Of a DNA stretch of 64,000 nucleotides, positions 46,980 to 55,459 are shown in pieces. The DNA is from Cytophagales bacterium. GTDB lineage: Bacteria > Bacteroidota > Bacteroidia > Cytophagales > Cyclobacteriaceae. The notes under the pieces were generated by a model. It did not search any database and was not told the origin of the DNA. It was given only the letters and a program-made list of their open reading frames with translations. Positions within the stretch are counted from its first letter, which is position 1, and each line of letters begins with the position of its first letter. A program made the position numbers and the translations under genes. The stretch lies in the NCBI GenBank assembly GCA_017303805.1, contig JAFLBQ010000002.1:648723-712722 (forward strand), given 5' to 3'.

Positions 46980-48428
46980 TCAACCGACAAATTGTTTTAC
47001 CTTATCCAGATTCTCAAAGTCAACATAATATTCAAAAGACCTTTTATCCTGTTCTACCCTTCGTTTCTTAATTAATAAATCATTACTGGAATTTGCATAT
47101 CTCCATTTCCGATTTATTGAAATCAGGATTTCACTTCGTTGTTTTTTCTGGACTTCACCATTTTTATTGGTAACACCAATGACTTTATTTATTGAATCAA
47201 TATCAGCACCATGTCCTTTCTCCGATTTTAAAAGTACGAGGTTTATTATCTCTAATTCCTTCCCCTGAAAAAAGTTCTTTTGCTCAGCACCGTTTGAATT
47301 AGAAATAATTGGGCTTGATTGAATTTTTCGCTTTTTATGAATGATATAGAATATCAATCCGGCAATCGAAAACCCCAAGAAAAATCCTACACTCAAAATT
47401 CCATAATACTTTTTGTCAAAAATTTCTTCAGTTACGCTAAGTCTTGTAAACGGGTTGTAAACAGTAATCCCGACAGGTGTAAAATTGACTCTCTCCAGTG
47501 GGATTGAGTCTAGGGTAGATTCCTGACCTAAAACCCACGATTTCATTGATTGAATGAATAAGGTTGAATCCTCAAAATACATTACGCTTTCGGGCTTTAA
47601 CAAGTGTGTAAGCGACCTCGTTACTTTTTCTTCCAGTGTTAATATCTGGTTACGTTCAAAATCAAGTAAGTAAATTGTTGCCTTTTGTGGGTCGTGAACA
47701 GCCTGACCCCATGGACTTGGCCCTAGGTTTCTAGTTGTTATTGCACTCGACAATTTCCTGACCTTCTCATTAAGTAAGCCAACATTTCTCCATTGCTTAC
47801 TTTTCAGGTTAAGAACAAAAACAGAATCTGTTACACCATCAGGATAATTGTCTGACCGTATTATCCCCTCTTTCGAATCTATCGAATAGCCAATCCATAA
47901 TTCACCCTTAAGGTGATTAAACCAAATTGGAGGAGCAACATAGCCCGCTCTGGAAAATGGAATCTCTCGGTTAAGATTTTCAATTTCCCATTCACCCTTT
48001 TTTGATATATAAACTCTCAAATGACCGTTGTACCTCCAATAGCCGTAACCCCCGAAAGAGTACATAGTATCTTGATAACTAAAGGCATAAAGTCCAAAAT
48101 TGTATCCATAAAAATTAGTTGAGTCTTGACGCACCAATTCTGGCTTCCCGACTTTAGATACAATTCTATAGACTCTGCCAGTTCCATCTGGCATTAAAAA
48201 AAGACCATTTGAGTTCTTGATAAGAATTTGGGGTATATACTTAATAAACTCAACTGGGACTTCACCTGGGATTTCAAATTTCACAAAACCCGGGTTTAAC
48301 TGAGTAACCTCAGCCAGACTACTTTTAGATTCTGATAGCCGCTGCAAACCTTTTGAATTAGGTTGACTTTGTGCCCCAAGCATAATTGGAGAAACGAGAA
48401 TTAGGAATAAAAAAGTAGTCTGCCGCAT
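46980..48428 (-). CDS. Membrane protein with propeller-like exported domain, unknown
   Basis: About 482 residues from the ATG at 48428, chosen because MRQTTFLFLILVSPIMLGAQ is a clean signal peptide; a further ATG lies 18 bp upstream. The exported part (about 25-345) has blade-like repeats (MYSFGGYGYWRYNGHLRVY) suggesting a kelch-type propeller. One membrane helix (about 350-368) precedes a basic cytoplasmic tail with ELEIINLVLLKSEKG and KKQRSEILISINRKW, perhaps a winged-helix-like region. It is the only minus-strand gene of the array, which is unusual for cassette cargo. Function unknown. Confidence 0.65.
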   Translation of the reverse strand: MRQTTFLFLILVSPIMLGAQSQPNSKGLQRLSESKSSLAEVTQLNPGFVKFEIPGEVPVEFIKYIPQILIKNSNGLFLMPDGTGRVYRIVSKVGKPELVRQDSTNFYGYNFGLYAFSYQDTMYSFGGYGYWRYNGHLRVYISKKGEWEIENLNREIPFSRAGYVAPPIWFNHLKGELWIGYSIDSKEGIIRSDNYPDGVTDSVFVLNLKSKQWRNVGLLNEKVRKLSSAITTRNLGPSPWGQAVHDPQKATIYLLDFERNQILTLEEKVTRSLTHLLKPESVMYFEDSTLFIQSMKSWVLGQESTLDSIPLERVNFTPVGITVYNPFTRLSVTEEIFDKKYYGILSVGFFLGFSIAGLIFYIIHKKRKIQSSPIISNSNGAEQKNFFQGKELEIINLVLLKSEKGHGADIDSINKVIGVTNKNGEVQKKQRSEILISINRKWRYANSSNDLLIKKRRVEQDKRSFEYYVDFENLDKVKQFVG

Positions 48429-48611
48429 TAAAAAACTATAAACCATAGTAAAGATAGGTGATTCACCATTCTTTAAAATTCTGATTTACAAACTTTTAAA
48501 TCAAGTATTTGCAAAAATTCTCTTTCCCCTACTTCTTCACCAAGTATCAGACCTATTCCGTCTCCAAAAGTTTCAGCGTGAATAACTTTATCAAATCAAG
48601 ACCAAAATTCT

Positions 48612-49286
48612 ATGAGAAAACATCAGCTAAAAGCACTGGCAACATTTGCCCTCCTTTTAATTATCGGATGCGACTCTAAGTCAAAGGTTGATTCAGAAAG
48701 TTCTAACAGTCAAAAAACTGAGAGCAAGCCGGTCAGAATTATTTATGAAGGAACAATTTCAGCCCAAGGGTTTTCCCAATCCATTGTTCTTACAGTAAAA
48801 ACCGATTACTCGGAGGCATCGATAAACGGACCCATGACACCCCTTTTTCAATCTAGTCCCGGTGTTTATACATGGACAACGGGGACAATAACAGGTATGA
48901 GTATTAGACCAGAAGAAAAAATGTGTTCTATCTATACCGTTGACGGGGAACTACTTGGTCGTGTTTACAAGACTAAGGAAGAATTGGCAGATGGAGCTCA
49001 AAGGTCAAACAGCGGACAGAAAAACAGCAAGAACAATGTTTGTGGTGACGTAAATGCAGCAAAGCGCGGAGTTGAAGGTTATCTAAGTGATAAAGGTTTC
49101 AATCAATTAGCTGGAGAATATGAGGCGGAAATTGATGAGATGAGAGCTATTGGCGATTGCACTTACGACTGCAAAATAAAAATCACAAGCTATGAAGACT
49201 TGATGGGCTATGAGGCAGTCTATAAAAACCTTAAAGTTGAATGGTCATCGTATGACGGTAAATATGTAGTCTCAGGAACATTTTAA
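48612..49286 (+). CDS. Lipoprotein of unknown function
   Basis: A 224-residue protein with a lipoprotein signal ending LLIIGC. The mature part has a beta-rich N-terminal half (YEGTISAQGFSQSIVLTVKT) and a second half with three cysteines (VCGDVNAAK, GDCTYDCKIKI) that could form disulfides. No family recognised. First of a run of small plus-strand genes with lipoprotein signals. Confidence 0.65.
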   Translation: MRKHQLKALATFALLLIIGCDSKSKVDSESSNSQKTESKPVRIIYEGTISAQGFSQSIVLTVKTDYSEASINGPMTPLFQSSPGVYTWTTGTITGMSIRPEEKMCSIYTVDGELLGRVYKTKEELADGAQRSNSGQKNSKNNVCGDVNAAKRGVEGYLSDKGFNQLAGEYEAEIDEMRAIGDCTYDCKIKITSYEDLMGYEAVYKNLKVEWSSYDGKYVVSGTF

Positions 49287-49297
49287 ATAAATTGACT

Positions 49298-49540
49298 ATG
49301 GCACTTTGCAGATGCACAAAACACCCACCAAGAGCACGAACAAGAACATACACACATATAGTTGAGCCATTGGGTTATCCAAATACATCATCAATATGTG
49401 GAAATGAAAAATGTTCAAGGAGCGGACTTATTTGGCTTGATACAGATGACTATATCAGCTTTCAAGCAGGTGAAAGAATATTCCCTTATCCCAATGCTGC
49501 ATCAAAAGTTAAAGTGACAAATAATATTAAACCAAAGTAA
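49298..49540 (+). CDS. Small Cys-containing protein, possibly metal-binding
   Basis: An 80-residue protein starting MALCRCTKHPPRARTRTYTH, followed by EPLGYPNTSSICG and CSRSGLIWL. CxC near the N-terminus plus a CxxxxC later suggests a small zinc site. I have the impression of similar short proteins in other bacteria, but cannot name the family. ATG at 49298 is preferred over a TTG two codons earlier. It is 11 bp behind the preceding lipoprotein gene and 2 bp ahead of the next. Confidence 0.6.
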   Translation: MALCRCTKHPPRARTRTYTHIVEPLGYPNTSSICGNEKCSRSGLIWLDTDDYISFQAGERIFPYPNAASKVKVTNNIKPK

Positions 49541-49542
49541 AA

Positions 49543-50007
49543 ATGAAAAATATAATATCCCTGTTCATTACTGTAACTTTATTGACCAATTGCACTCCCC
49601 CAGAGTGGAAACAAAAAGGGTTCAATTCCGAAGCGGAATATTTGAAAGACCAAGAAAAACAGAAATGGCTTACTTCAGATTCTAAATTTATTGGAACATG
49701 GAGGTTTCGACAATATATAGCTGGTTCGAAAGAATATACAGGTAAAGAAGTATACCTAGCATATCGTATTGAAATTATGGAAGACGGCTATGGCAAATTC
49801 GAGGAGACCCAAGGGATTGGCTATATGAGAAATGATGATTTCCAATGGAAAAAGATTGATGGAGAAACTATCCAAATCAGTGGTTTACAAGGTGACTTAG
49901 ACCCCTTTAAGGGAACCTACAACTTTGCAAAATTCAACGACAAATATAAATTGAATTTCGAGTCAAACTGCCTTGAATTAAGAAACGATTATGTCTTCTG
50001 TCCGTAG
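49543..50007 (+). CDS. Lipoprotein of unknown function
   Basis: A 154-residue protein with a lipobox (LLTNC) after MKNIISLFITVT. The mature part (FIGTWRFRQYIAGSKEYTGKE, IEIMEDGYGKFEETQG) has the look of a small lipocalin-like beta-barrel, a common fold for Bacteroidota lipoproteins, but this is only a pattern impression. Its 3' end overlaps the next gene by 17 bp. Confidence 0.65.
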   Translation: MKNIISLFITVTLLTNCTPPEWKQKGFNSEAEYLKDQEKQKWLTSDSKFIGTWRFRQYIAGSKEYTGKEVYLAYRIEIMEDGYGKFEETQGIGYMRNDDFQWKKIDGETIQISGLQGDLDPFKGTYNFAKFNDKYKLNFESNCLELRNDYVFCP

Positions 50008-50620
50008 GTTACTCTGCATTTTGCTTCTCTTACTCACTGCTTGTACTTCTAAGAATTCAAGTGACTCAAAAGATATAAAAAAAAGAAGTTCGGTGGAAAA
50101 GTGCTTATCTGCTAATACTGAAAGTTGCGCAGGGTTCAATTCCCTAATTAAATTACTAGAAAACGTAAAGGAGCAAGAGTTTCTTGGGTTTGACGGTCAG
50201 TGGGAAGATTGCGACCATTCTAATCATAATTATGATGAGTTCTTTACTCGCGGCAATCAAATGATTGAACTAAAGCTTTCTTTGATTGACACCACAATTC
50301 ACTATTCATTACATTACCTACATCGAGATATAAGGGAAGTGTGGGGGACTGAAACAATTGAGAAGGAAATTAAGTCTAAAGGTGTTATTGCTATTAATCT
50401 AAGCGATGACTTAAACGACCTTAAGATGAAATTCAAAGCGAACGATTTGAACGATTTATTGTATATGTATGTGCCATCTAAACCACAAGAGTTAGATTTT
50501 GAAATCTTTTTCTACTGCAAAACCTGTCTATCAGGAGAAAGCTTTGCACTATATCCAAAAGAACCTTTTAAAAATGTTTTAGTCGGATACAGGCTTCATT
50601 TGTGGGATGGATACTATTAA
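49991..50620 (+). CDS. Lipoprotein of unknown function
   Basis: A 209-residue protein with signal and lipobox (CILLLLLTAC). The mature part includes CLSANTESC and a FFYCKTCLSG pair, so disulfides or a metal site are possible. No family recognised. The 17-bp overlap with the preceding lipoprotein gene indicates co-translation. Confidence 0.65.
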   Translation: MSSVRRLLCILLLLLTACTSKNSSDSKDIKKRSSVEKCLSANTESCAGFNSLIKLLENVKEQEFLGFDGQWEDCDHSNHNYDEFFTRGNQMIELKLSLIDTTIHYSLHYLHRDIREVWGTETIEKEIKSKGVIAINLSDDLNDLKMKFKANDLNDLLYMYVPSKPQELDFEIFFYCKTCLSGESFALYPKEPFKNVLVGYRLHLWDGYY

Positions 50621-50630
50621 TTCTAAAAAC

Positions 50631-50837
50631 ATGACATACAAATCAATTAAAGAAAGATATAAGGCAATGCATGGAGTTTCAATAAGTGATTGCGCTATTG
50701 CTGATGCAAAAAGAAAACTAGGTATCAAAGTTAGGATAGCTGCAAATCGAATAAGTCGAAGACAGATAAAACATGGATGCTCAACGGAGCAATACAATAA
50801 CCTAAAAATATTATTCAAAAAATATAAAATCAATTAA
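50631..50837 (+). CDS. Small basic protein of unknown function
   Basis: A 68-residue, Lys/Arg-rich protein (MTYKSIKERYKAMHGVSISD...). The segment YKAMHGVSISDCAIADAKRKLGI could form a helix-turn-helix. An in-frame ATG at 50607 overlaps the preceding gene; 50631 was chosen because it gives a 10-bp gap. Function unknown. Confidence 0.5.
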   Translation: MTYKSIKERYKAMHGVSISDCAIADAKRKLGIKVRIAANRISRRQIKHGCSTEQYNNLKILFKKYKIN

Positions 50838-50848
50838 ACCAGAAAATT

Positions 50849-51028
50849 ATGGCAACATGTTCAGGAACAGCAGCAGGCTCCCACTGTGGAGGGATTCTTT
50901 ATAAATGCGTAAAGTGTGGCTTAGTGGGATGTCGGAATGTTAGAAATGGAAAGAAATGCGATAACAACATCACAAAAGACAGTGGTGGAACATGTCGTAA
51001 TTGTGGGAGTCAATTAAAGCCACTCTAA
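50849..51028 (+). CDS. 59-residue zinc-ribbon-like protein
   Basis: The ATG at 50849 opens a frame of 59 codons with a striking cysteine pattern: MATCSGTAAGSHCGG, YKCVKCGLVGC, KKCDN, and TCRNCGS. Two CxxC pairs plus further Cys and one His suggest one or two zinc-ribbon-like sites. It follows the small basic protein by 11 bp and may be its partner. Confidence 0.6.
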   Translation: MATCSGTAAGSHCGGILYKCVKCGLVGCRNVRNGKKCDNNITKDSGGTCRNCGSQLKPL

Positions 51029-51055
51029 ATACATTTTTTACTAAAAAAAATACAA

Positions 51056-51544
51056 ATGAATAACTATAGTCTTCTCACAAACATTGCAACATTGAATTTG
51101 ATGGTATTGATATTTTCAGGATGTGAAAATAAAGGACTAAATGAAAATCTTGAAAGGCGAAAAACTCCTCTAACGAAAATGGAAGTTAGTGGACAATACA
51201 AGGGTTCTTATGTTACCGACCTCTATAATACTGCTGCAATAGTGAATGTAAATCCTGATGGTACCTTCGTGGCCAGAATATTTATTTTTGGAGAAGAGCA
51301 AACTGAAAATGGTATTTCTCCGATGAAGGGGCGGTATACTATTAGGCATGAAATTCAAGAAGACAAGAATGCTTATGGTGAATCAACAAGTACGACATAT
51401 CTTCATGGGATTGATTTCCATGCAGAAACTCAATGGGGTACGAGGACATCAACCTATCTAATTACAACTGGCTTCAAGCTTGAGCCAATTGGCTTGAGTT
51501 ATATAGACGAAAAGGCCATTTTGACAAAAGTTCATAATAATTAA
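51056..51544 (+). CDS. Lipoprotein of unknown function
   Basis: A 162-residue protein with a signal peptide and lipobox (LIFSGC), then a beta-rich mature part (VSGQYKGSYVTDLYNTAAIV, NVNPDGTFVARIFIFGEEQ). It resembles in general shape the other small lipoproteins of this cassette. Function unknown. It is followed directly by hairpin S2. Confidence 0.65.
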   Translation: MNNYSLLTNIATLNLMVLIFSGCENKGLNENLERRKTPLTKMEVSGQYKGSYVTDLYNTAAIVNVNPDGTFVARIFIFGEEQTENGISPMKGRYTIRHEIQEDKNAYGESTSTTYLHGIDFHAETQWGTRTSTYLITTGFKLEPIGLSYIDEKAILTKVHNN

Positions 51545-51546
51545 CC

Positions 51547-51601
51547 GCACACTTGCCGCAGCCACACAACCCACGCTAAACCAAAGCTACGGCAAGAGTG
51601 C
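51547..51601 (+). repeat. ACA/AGA hairpin S2
   Basis: GCAC-ACT-TGCCGCAGC pairs with GCTACGGCA-AGA-GTGC with one mismatch; the loop ends AACCAAA. It begins directly after the last lipoprotein gene and marks the inner edge of the 3' shell of cassette 2. Confidence 0.8.
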
Positions 51602-51772
51602 TTCAATTTGGTTTACAATTAAAAGTACGGTTTTTGTATAGCGTAAGCCGACAATGTTCCCACAGTTGCCGCCACGCACATGTACAGCGGACAAGGGCAA
51701 GAAAATAGACTAATGCCAAAACCAGAGTAACGTTTGACAATCATGTTTCAGCCGACACGGAGGAAGGGGCAC

Positions 51773-51943
51773 TGGCGGTAACATAATGCATGTGCCATTG
51801 CGGGGTTTGGTGCAAATTCGTAGTTTAGTTTTCAAACAACGTTCGGTCTCGTGGGACAATTTCGGAGCAGTCGGGCAAATTAGTCGTACCTCCTTCATTT
51901 GCCCTCCTATGCCCGCAACGTCACATGCACAAACGTTAGCAAA
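51773..51943 (+). repeat. attC-like site B, end of cassette 2
   Basis: Opens TGGCGGTAAC, closes AACGTTAGC, cut inferred at 51935/51936. Pairing arms GCATGTGCCATTGCGGG and CCCGCAACGTCACATGC. The distal part contains GGAGCAGTCGGGC and GCCCTCCTATGCC, shared in pattern with sites C and E. Confidence 0.75.
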
Positions 51944-52273
51944 CATGCCGGGGACTTCCAACTAATCAACATCCGGGAAATTAATTTTCAAATCCGTGCT
52001 GCCAACGCGCGGGGAAAAAGACGAAATGATTTTGGGGAAAATGAAATTCCAAATTGAAATGAACGAAGGGATTTTAAACGTGCTTCTAAGCTCACTCATC
52101 TCCAAGAAGAGGCGCAACAATCGCACTTCGCACCACGGGGACTTGCCCGCCCGCGGCACTTTCATTCGGTCGACAAAACCGGCACGATTTGCTAACAATA
52201 GCTATGCGTCATGCCGGCCGAATGTTAATTATTTTTTATTAATTTGGTGGCCGGCACGCCTCATAGCCTGGCG
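51936..52273 (+). mobile_element. Integron-like cassette 3, no clear gene
   Basis: Starts TTAGCAAA, and its own site D opens with the reverse complement TTTGCTAA. 338 bp. Short open frames exist on both strands, but none shows coding signals, so this may be an RNA-only or spent cassette. Confidence 0.7.
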
Positions 52274-52280
52274 TTGGGCA
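52188..52280 (+). repeat. attC-like site D, end of cassette 3
   Basis: The shortest site (about 90 bp). Opens TTTGCTAAC, closes GCGTTGGGC, which fits the classical GTTRRRY core exactly; cut inferred at 52273/52274. Arms AGCTATGCG and TCATGCCGGCC pair with GGCCGGCACGCC and TCATAGCC. Confidence 0.8.
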
Positions 52281-53293
52281 CAATTGCATAACTCAGTTCA
52301 GGCATGAAAAAAATATTGACTTTCGGACTGCTGACAATCACAATACGACTAATTGGACAACCTATTTACGGGGACAATAACGAAGCGGGACAATTTACAA
52401 CTATCAACGGAGTACGAATTTACTACGAGACTTATGGGATGGGCGACCCATTAGTAATAGTTCATGGACATAGAAGTTCGATTAGTGGAATGAAAAATCA
52501 AATCGAATACTTTTCAAAAAAATATAAAGTCCTTATTGCCGACACAAGAGCCCATGGAAAAACTGAAGTTGGTGACAAAAAGTTGAGTTATGAATTAATG
52601 GCTGAGGACATAAAACTACTCATGGACAAAATGGAAATTGATTCGGCCATGGTTGTTGGTTACAGTGACGGTGGTGTCATCGGACTGATAATGGCAATGA
52701 AATACCCAGTCAAAGTAAAAAAGTTAGTAACAATTAGTGCTTGTATAAAACCAGACACGACCGCTGTAAGCAAAAGGGCTGTTGAGTCAATTAAAAACCA
52801 AATTGTAAAAGCAAATGAAATGATTGCCAAAAACGACACAACCAATAACTGGACAATGGAAAAAATATTTGGCGAACTACTTCTTTATAACCCAAACTAC
52901 GACTTTAAGGATTTAAATAAGATAATGTGTCCGACACTGATTATGCAAGCTGACAGAGACGTCATAAAGCAAGAGCATTCATTTCAAATCTATCGTAGTA
53001 TTAAAAAAGCAAATTTGAGTATTATGCCTGGACTAAATCACAGCTTGGTGACAAGGGACCCAGTATTTGTAAACACAACAATCGACAGATTTATATCTAA
53101 TCCTTTTAGAGTAAGGTAATGCAACTGTGCCCAACAATGTGCTTGCGACAATGGCCGGGCTCGGTGTCCTCATTACTTTCGGTTTCTTTATTTAAATTTA
53201 TCACGTGGGACAAGGCGCAACTGGTCGGTCTTGGCATTCCGCTTCGCTTCATTGCCAAGCCCTCCTATTCCGGCCACTGCGCAAGCACTCACG
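52274..53293 (+). mobile_element. Integron-like cassette 4 (alpha/beta hydrolase)
   Basis: Starts TTGGGCACAATTGCA; its own site opens TGCAACTGTGCCCAAC, 14 of 15 bases complementary. 1020 bp with one gene starting 30 bp in, the classical compact cassette layout. Confidence 0.85.
52304..53119 (+). CDS. Exported alpha/beta hydrolase
   Basis: A 271-residue hydrolase with a Sec-type signal (to about GQP, residue 20). The fold features are the oxyanion region LVIVHGHRSS, nucleophile elbow GYSDGG (Ser), acid in MQADRDVI and His in PGLNHSL. Catalytic triad complete. Substrate unknown; ester, lactone or haloalkane-type substrates cannot be separated from sequence. Single gene of cassette 4, beginning 30 bp after the junction. 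Confidence 0.88.
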   Translation: MKKILTFGLLTITIRLIGQPIYGDNNEAGQFTTINGVRIYYETYGMGDPLVIVHGHRSSISGMKNQIEYFSKKYKVLIADTRAHGKTEVGDKKLSYELMAEDIKLLMDKMEIDSAMVVGYSDGGVIGLIMAMKYPVKVKKLVTISACIKPDTTAVSKRAVESIKNQIVKANEMIAKNDTTNNWTMEKIFGELLLYNPNYDFKDLNKIMCPTLIMQADRDVIKQEHSFQIYRSIKKANLSIMPGLNHSLVTRDPVFVNTTIDRFISNPFRVR

Positions 53294-53301
53294 TTACCGC
53301 C
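53127..53301 (+). repeat. attC-like site C, end of cassette 4
   Basis: Opens GTGCCCAAC, a perfect RYYYAAC core, and closes CACGTTACCG, cut inferred at 53293/53294. Arms GTGCTTGCG and TGGCCGG pair with CCGGCCA and CGCAAGCAC. The inner hairpin ends GCCAAGCCCTCCTATTCC, as in site E. Confidence 0.8.
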
Positions 53302-53555
53302 AATGCCCCTCGTTCCGCGGACAATGACGGAGTAAATGATAAAGACTCGTCTCCGCAGACATGAAAACAATTAACGGTGACATTCTACTAACAAAGAATC
53401 TCCACGCGGACAAGAGTGAGTTTCAAAATCAAATGGTAGACGGAGAAAAATTAACTGGGGACATTCACCCAACAACCTGAACGGTGGACGACAAAGTGAA
53501 CGGCTTCGAATGCCCATCGCGCTGGCAACTTGGAGAAATTTTCACCCAACGCAAA

Positions 53556-53617
53556 ATTTGGCACATGCCATTGCCGCACATGCCGCCCGCAAACCAAAGC
53601 AATGGCAAGAGCCAAAT
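53556..53617 (+). repeat. ACA/AGA hairpin S3
   Basis: ATTTGGC-ACA-TGCCATTGC pairs perfectly with GCAATGGCA-AGA-GCCAAAT; the loop ends AACCAAA. It is the 5' shell copy of cassette 5 and homologous to S1. Confidence 0.85.
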
Positions 53618-53653
53618 CCCCGCTCTCCATTTGGACAGTTAAAACCTTTCTTG

Positions 53654-53683
53654 TACTTTAGTGTTTGCTTAAATAAGAAAGTA
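53654..53683 (+). promoter_or_regulatory. Inverted repeat at the ArsR-family gene start
   Basis: TACTTT and AAAGTA are separated by 18 bp, ending at the ATG of the ArsR gene. It could be the autoregulatory operator. A TTTG element lies inside. Confidence 0.3.
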
Positions 53684-54054
53684 TGAAAAACACTTGTATT
53701 CGGGTTTTTGCCGACATCAATCAGATTAAGGCTTGTAAAGAAAAGATAAGTCATATTGACGAATCGGCTGAACATCTTGCAAATTCCCTCAGTTTGGCAG
53801 GAAATGCAGTTCGACTCAAAATTCTATTTCTCCTTCAAGAAGAAGGACAACTTTGTGTTTGCGATTTAAGCGACATTTTAGGAATGAACATTTCTGCAAT
53901 TTCTCAACACTTGAGAAAACTGAAAGACGGAAAAATCATCATCTCTAAAAAGACCGGGCAAACGATTTTTTACTCAATGAGTACGGAGTATGCCAATATC
54001 TTCAAACCAATATTTAAACTAATTACTGACAACAAAATTTTAGAATTGATATGA
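53683..54054 (+). CDS. ArsR/SmtB-family metal-responsive repressor
   Basis: A 123-residue winged-helix protein. The HTH covers about 50-100 (LCVCDLSDILGMNISAISQHLRKLKDGKIIISKKTG), with the ELCVCDL-like metal-binding cysteines in QLCVCDL typical of ArsR/CadC-type sensors. Its 3' end overlaps the transport gene by 4 bp (ATGA). Context suggests Hg(II) or a related soft metal as inducer. Confidence 0.9.
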   Translation: MKNTCIRVFADINQIKACKEKISHIDESAEHLANSLSLAGNAVRLKILFLLQEEGQLCVCDLSDILGMNISAISQHLRKLKDGKIIISKKTGQTIFYSMSTEYANIFKPIFKLITDNKILELI

Positions 54055-55226
54055 AAACGCAAATCGCTTTAAGTGTACTTACAGCATTGAGTGCATCAAT
54101 GTGTTGTATAACTCCTGTCCTTGCTCTTGCAGCAGGGACAAGTAGCTTAGCTGCTTCATTCCACTGGATTGAGCCGTTCAGACCATACTTTGTTTCAGCA
54201 TCAGTTTTAGTTTTGGGTTTCGCTTGGTTTCAGTCATTTAAGACAAAAAAAGAAGACGACTGCAACTGTGAAACTCCAAAGAAAAAGTCATTCCTTCAAT
54301 CAAGGACATTCTTAAGCATTGTGACCATAGTTTCATTTCTGTTAATCACTTTTCCATCTTACTCGAAGTTTTTCTTTAATAATTCGGCCAATCAAATTGT
54401 ACAACAGCAAACCAAGAATAAGAAGATTGAGTTGAAAGTTTCTGGAATGACTTGTACATCATGTGAACTTCATATCGAAAGCGAGGTGAAAAAACTACAA
54501 GGAGTTTCGTTTGTAAAAGCTTCTTATGAGAAAGGTTCAACTTCTGTAGAGTTTGACGAACAGAAAATCAAAGCTGACAAAATCATTGAAGCCATTAACG
54601 GGACTGGATATAAAGTTGAACAGGGACAGAAAGAATTAAGTCTGCAAGACCAAACTGGAAATTGTTGTGCTAATGGCACTTGCAAAAATCACATGGGTAA
54701 CTTGCCAACAGAAGTGAACAAAAATTTGAAAGTCGTTTCTAATATTTCAGAAATTCAAAAGACATTTAATCAACAAACAGGCAAAACGAAATTTGTAGCA
54801 ATCTTATCATCTACGTGTGGTTGGTGTTTGCAAGGGGCAGAGTCAGTTCAGAAAGCAATTATCGAAAAAATGAAAGATAAAGACCTTAGCGTAATTATCA
54901 TTTGGACAAACATGTTAAAGACTGACGACCAAAACAGTGCTTACAAGGCGGCTTCGTTATTCAAAGACCCAAGCATTGTTCAATTCTTTGAGTCTGAAAA
55001 TAAATTTGGCGACATCGTTGCGCAAAGATTAAATCCGCAAGGCAAGAAGGCTTGGGACATCTACATGTTTTTTGACAAGGACACAAAATGGAGCAAAGAC
55101 TTTCCAAGACCATTTGATTATGTACATCAGCTAAGTTCTGAAGTTCATCCTTGGGTTGACAAGACCAAATATTTTTGTGGAAGTAATTTGACAAAGAGAT
55201 TAGACGAGATTGTAACAACACTTTAA
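54051..55226 (+). CDS. MerT-MerP-thioredoxin-like fusion, mercury transport protein
   Basis: A 391-residue three-part protein. Residues 1-105 form MerT-like membrane helices with the CC pair at 18-19 and later CNC at 71-73. Residues 125-190 are an HMA domain with MTCTSC at 133-138, as in MerTP fusions. Then comes a Cys-rich link (NCCANGTC) and a thioredoxin-like domain from about 225 with CGWC at 256-259. MerTP fusions occur in this phylum; the added thioredoxin part is less usual and could reduce or transfer the metal. No merA is in the window. Confidence 0.82.
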   Translation: MKTQIALSVLTALSASMCCITPVLALAAGTSSLAASFHWIEPFRPYFVSASVLVLGFAWFQSFKTKKEDDCNCETPKKKSFLQSRTFLSIVTIVSFLLITFPSYSKFFFNNSANQIVQQQTKNKKIELKVSGMTCTSCELHIESEVKKLQGVSFVKASYEKGSTSVEFDEQKIKADKIIEAINGTGYKVEQGQKELSLQDQTGNCCANGTCKNHMGNLPTEVNKNLKVVSNISEIQKTFNQQTGKTKFVAILSSTCGWCLQGAESVQKAIIEKMKDKDLSVIIIWTNMLKTDDQNSAYKAASLFKDPSIVQFFESENKFGDIVAQRLNPQGKKAWDIYMFFDKDTKWSKDFPRPFDYVHQLSSEVHPWVDKTKYFCGSNLTKRLDEIVTTL

Positions 55227-55228
55227 GC

Positions 55229-55444
55229 ATGGAAGCAACAGTTATTCTAAATTCAATAATTACCTGCCCGACTTGTGGATTTAAAAAAGAAGAGGTTATG
55301 CCCACGGACGCTTGCCAATACTTTTATGAATGTGAAAACTGCAAGACTTTATTAAAACCAAAACAAGGTGATTGTTGCGTGTTTTGCTCCTATGGGACAG
55401 TAAAGTGCCCACCAATTCAGCAATCCAAAAGTTGTTGCGCTTGA
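55229..55444 (+). CDS. GDCCVxC-type putative metal-binding protein
   Basis: A 71-residue protein with CPTCGF, CENCK, the signature GDCCVFCSYGTVKCPP and a terminal SCC. Small proteins of this type often accompany mercury or arsenic genes and are thought to bind metal. It begins 2 bp after the Mer fusion stop and completes the cassette operon. Confidence 0.85.
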   Translation: MEATVILNSIITCPTCGFKKEEVMPTDACQYFYECENCKTLLKPKQGDCCVFCSYGTVKCPPIQQSKSCCA

Positions 55445-55459
55445 CAATTGTTCCTCACG

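Larger units (their letters stand above)
46658..51935 (+). mobile_element. Integron-like cassette 2 (lipoprotein block)
   Basis: Starts TTACCGCCAATGCCCCT and its hairpin site is entered by AGGGGCACTGGCGGTAAC: 17 of 18 bases are complementary when the junction G is included. At 5278 bp it is unusually long for a cassette and may be composite. The first about 300 bp and last about 390 bp are homologous to those of cassette 5. Confidence 0.7.

Noticed and set aside
46831-47075. Two overlapping plus-strand frames in the 5' shell of cassette 2
   Set aside because: They cross hairpin S1, lack ribosome sites and are not preserved in the homologous shell of cassette 5.
51996-52307. 103-codon open frame in cassette 3
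   Set aside because: It runs through the attC-like site and past the junction, has no recognisable motif and no homologous character, so it is probably chance.
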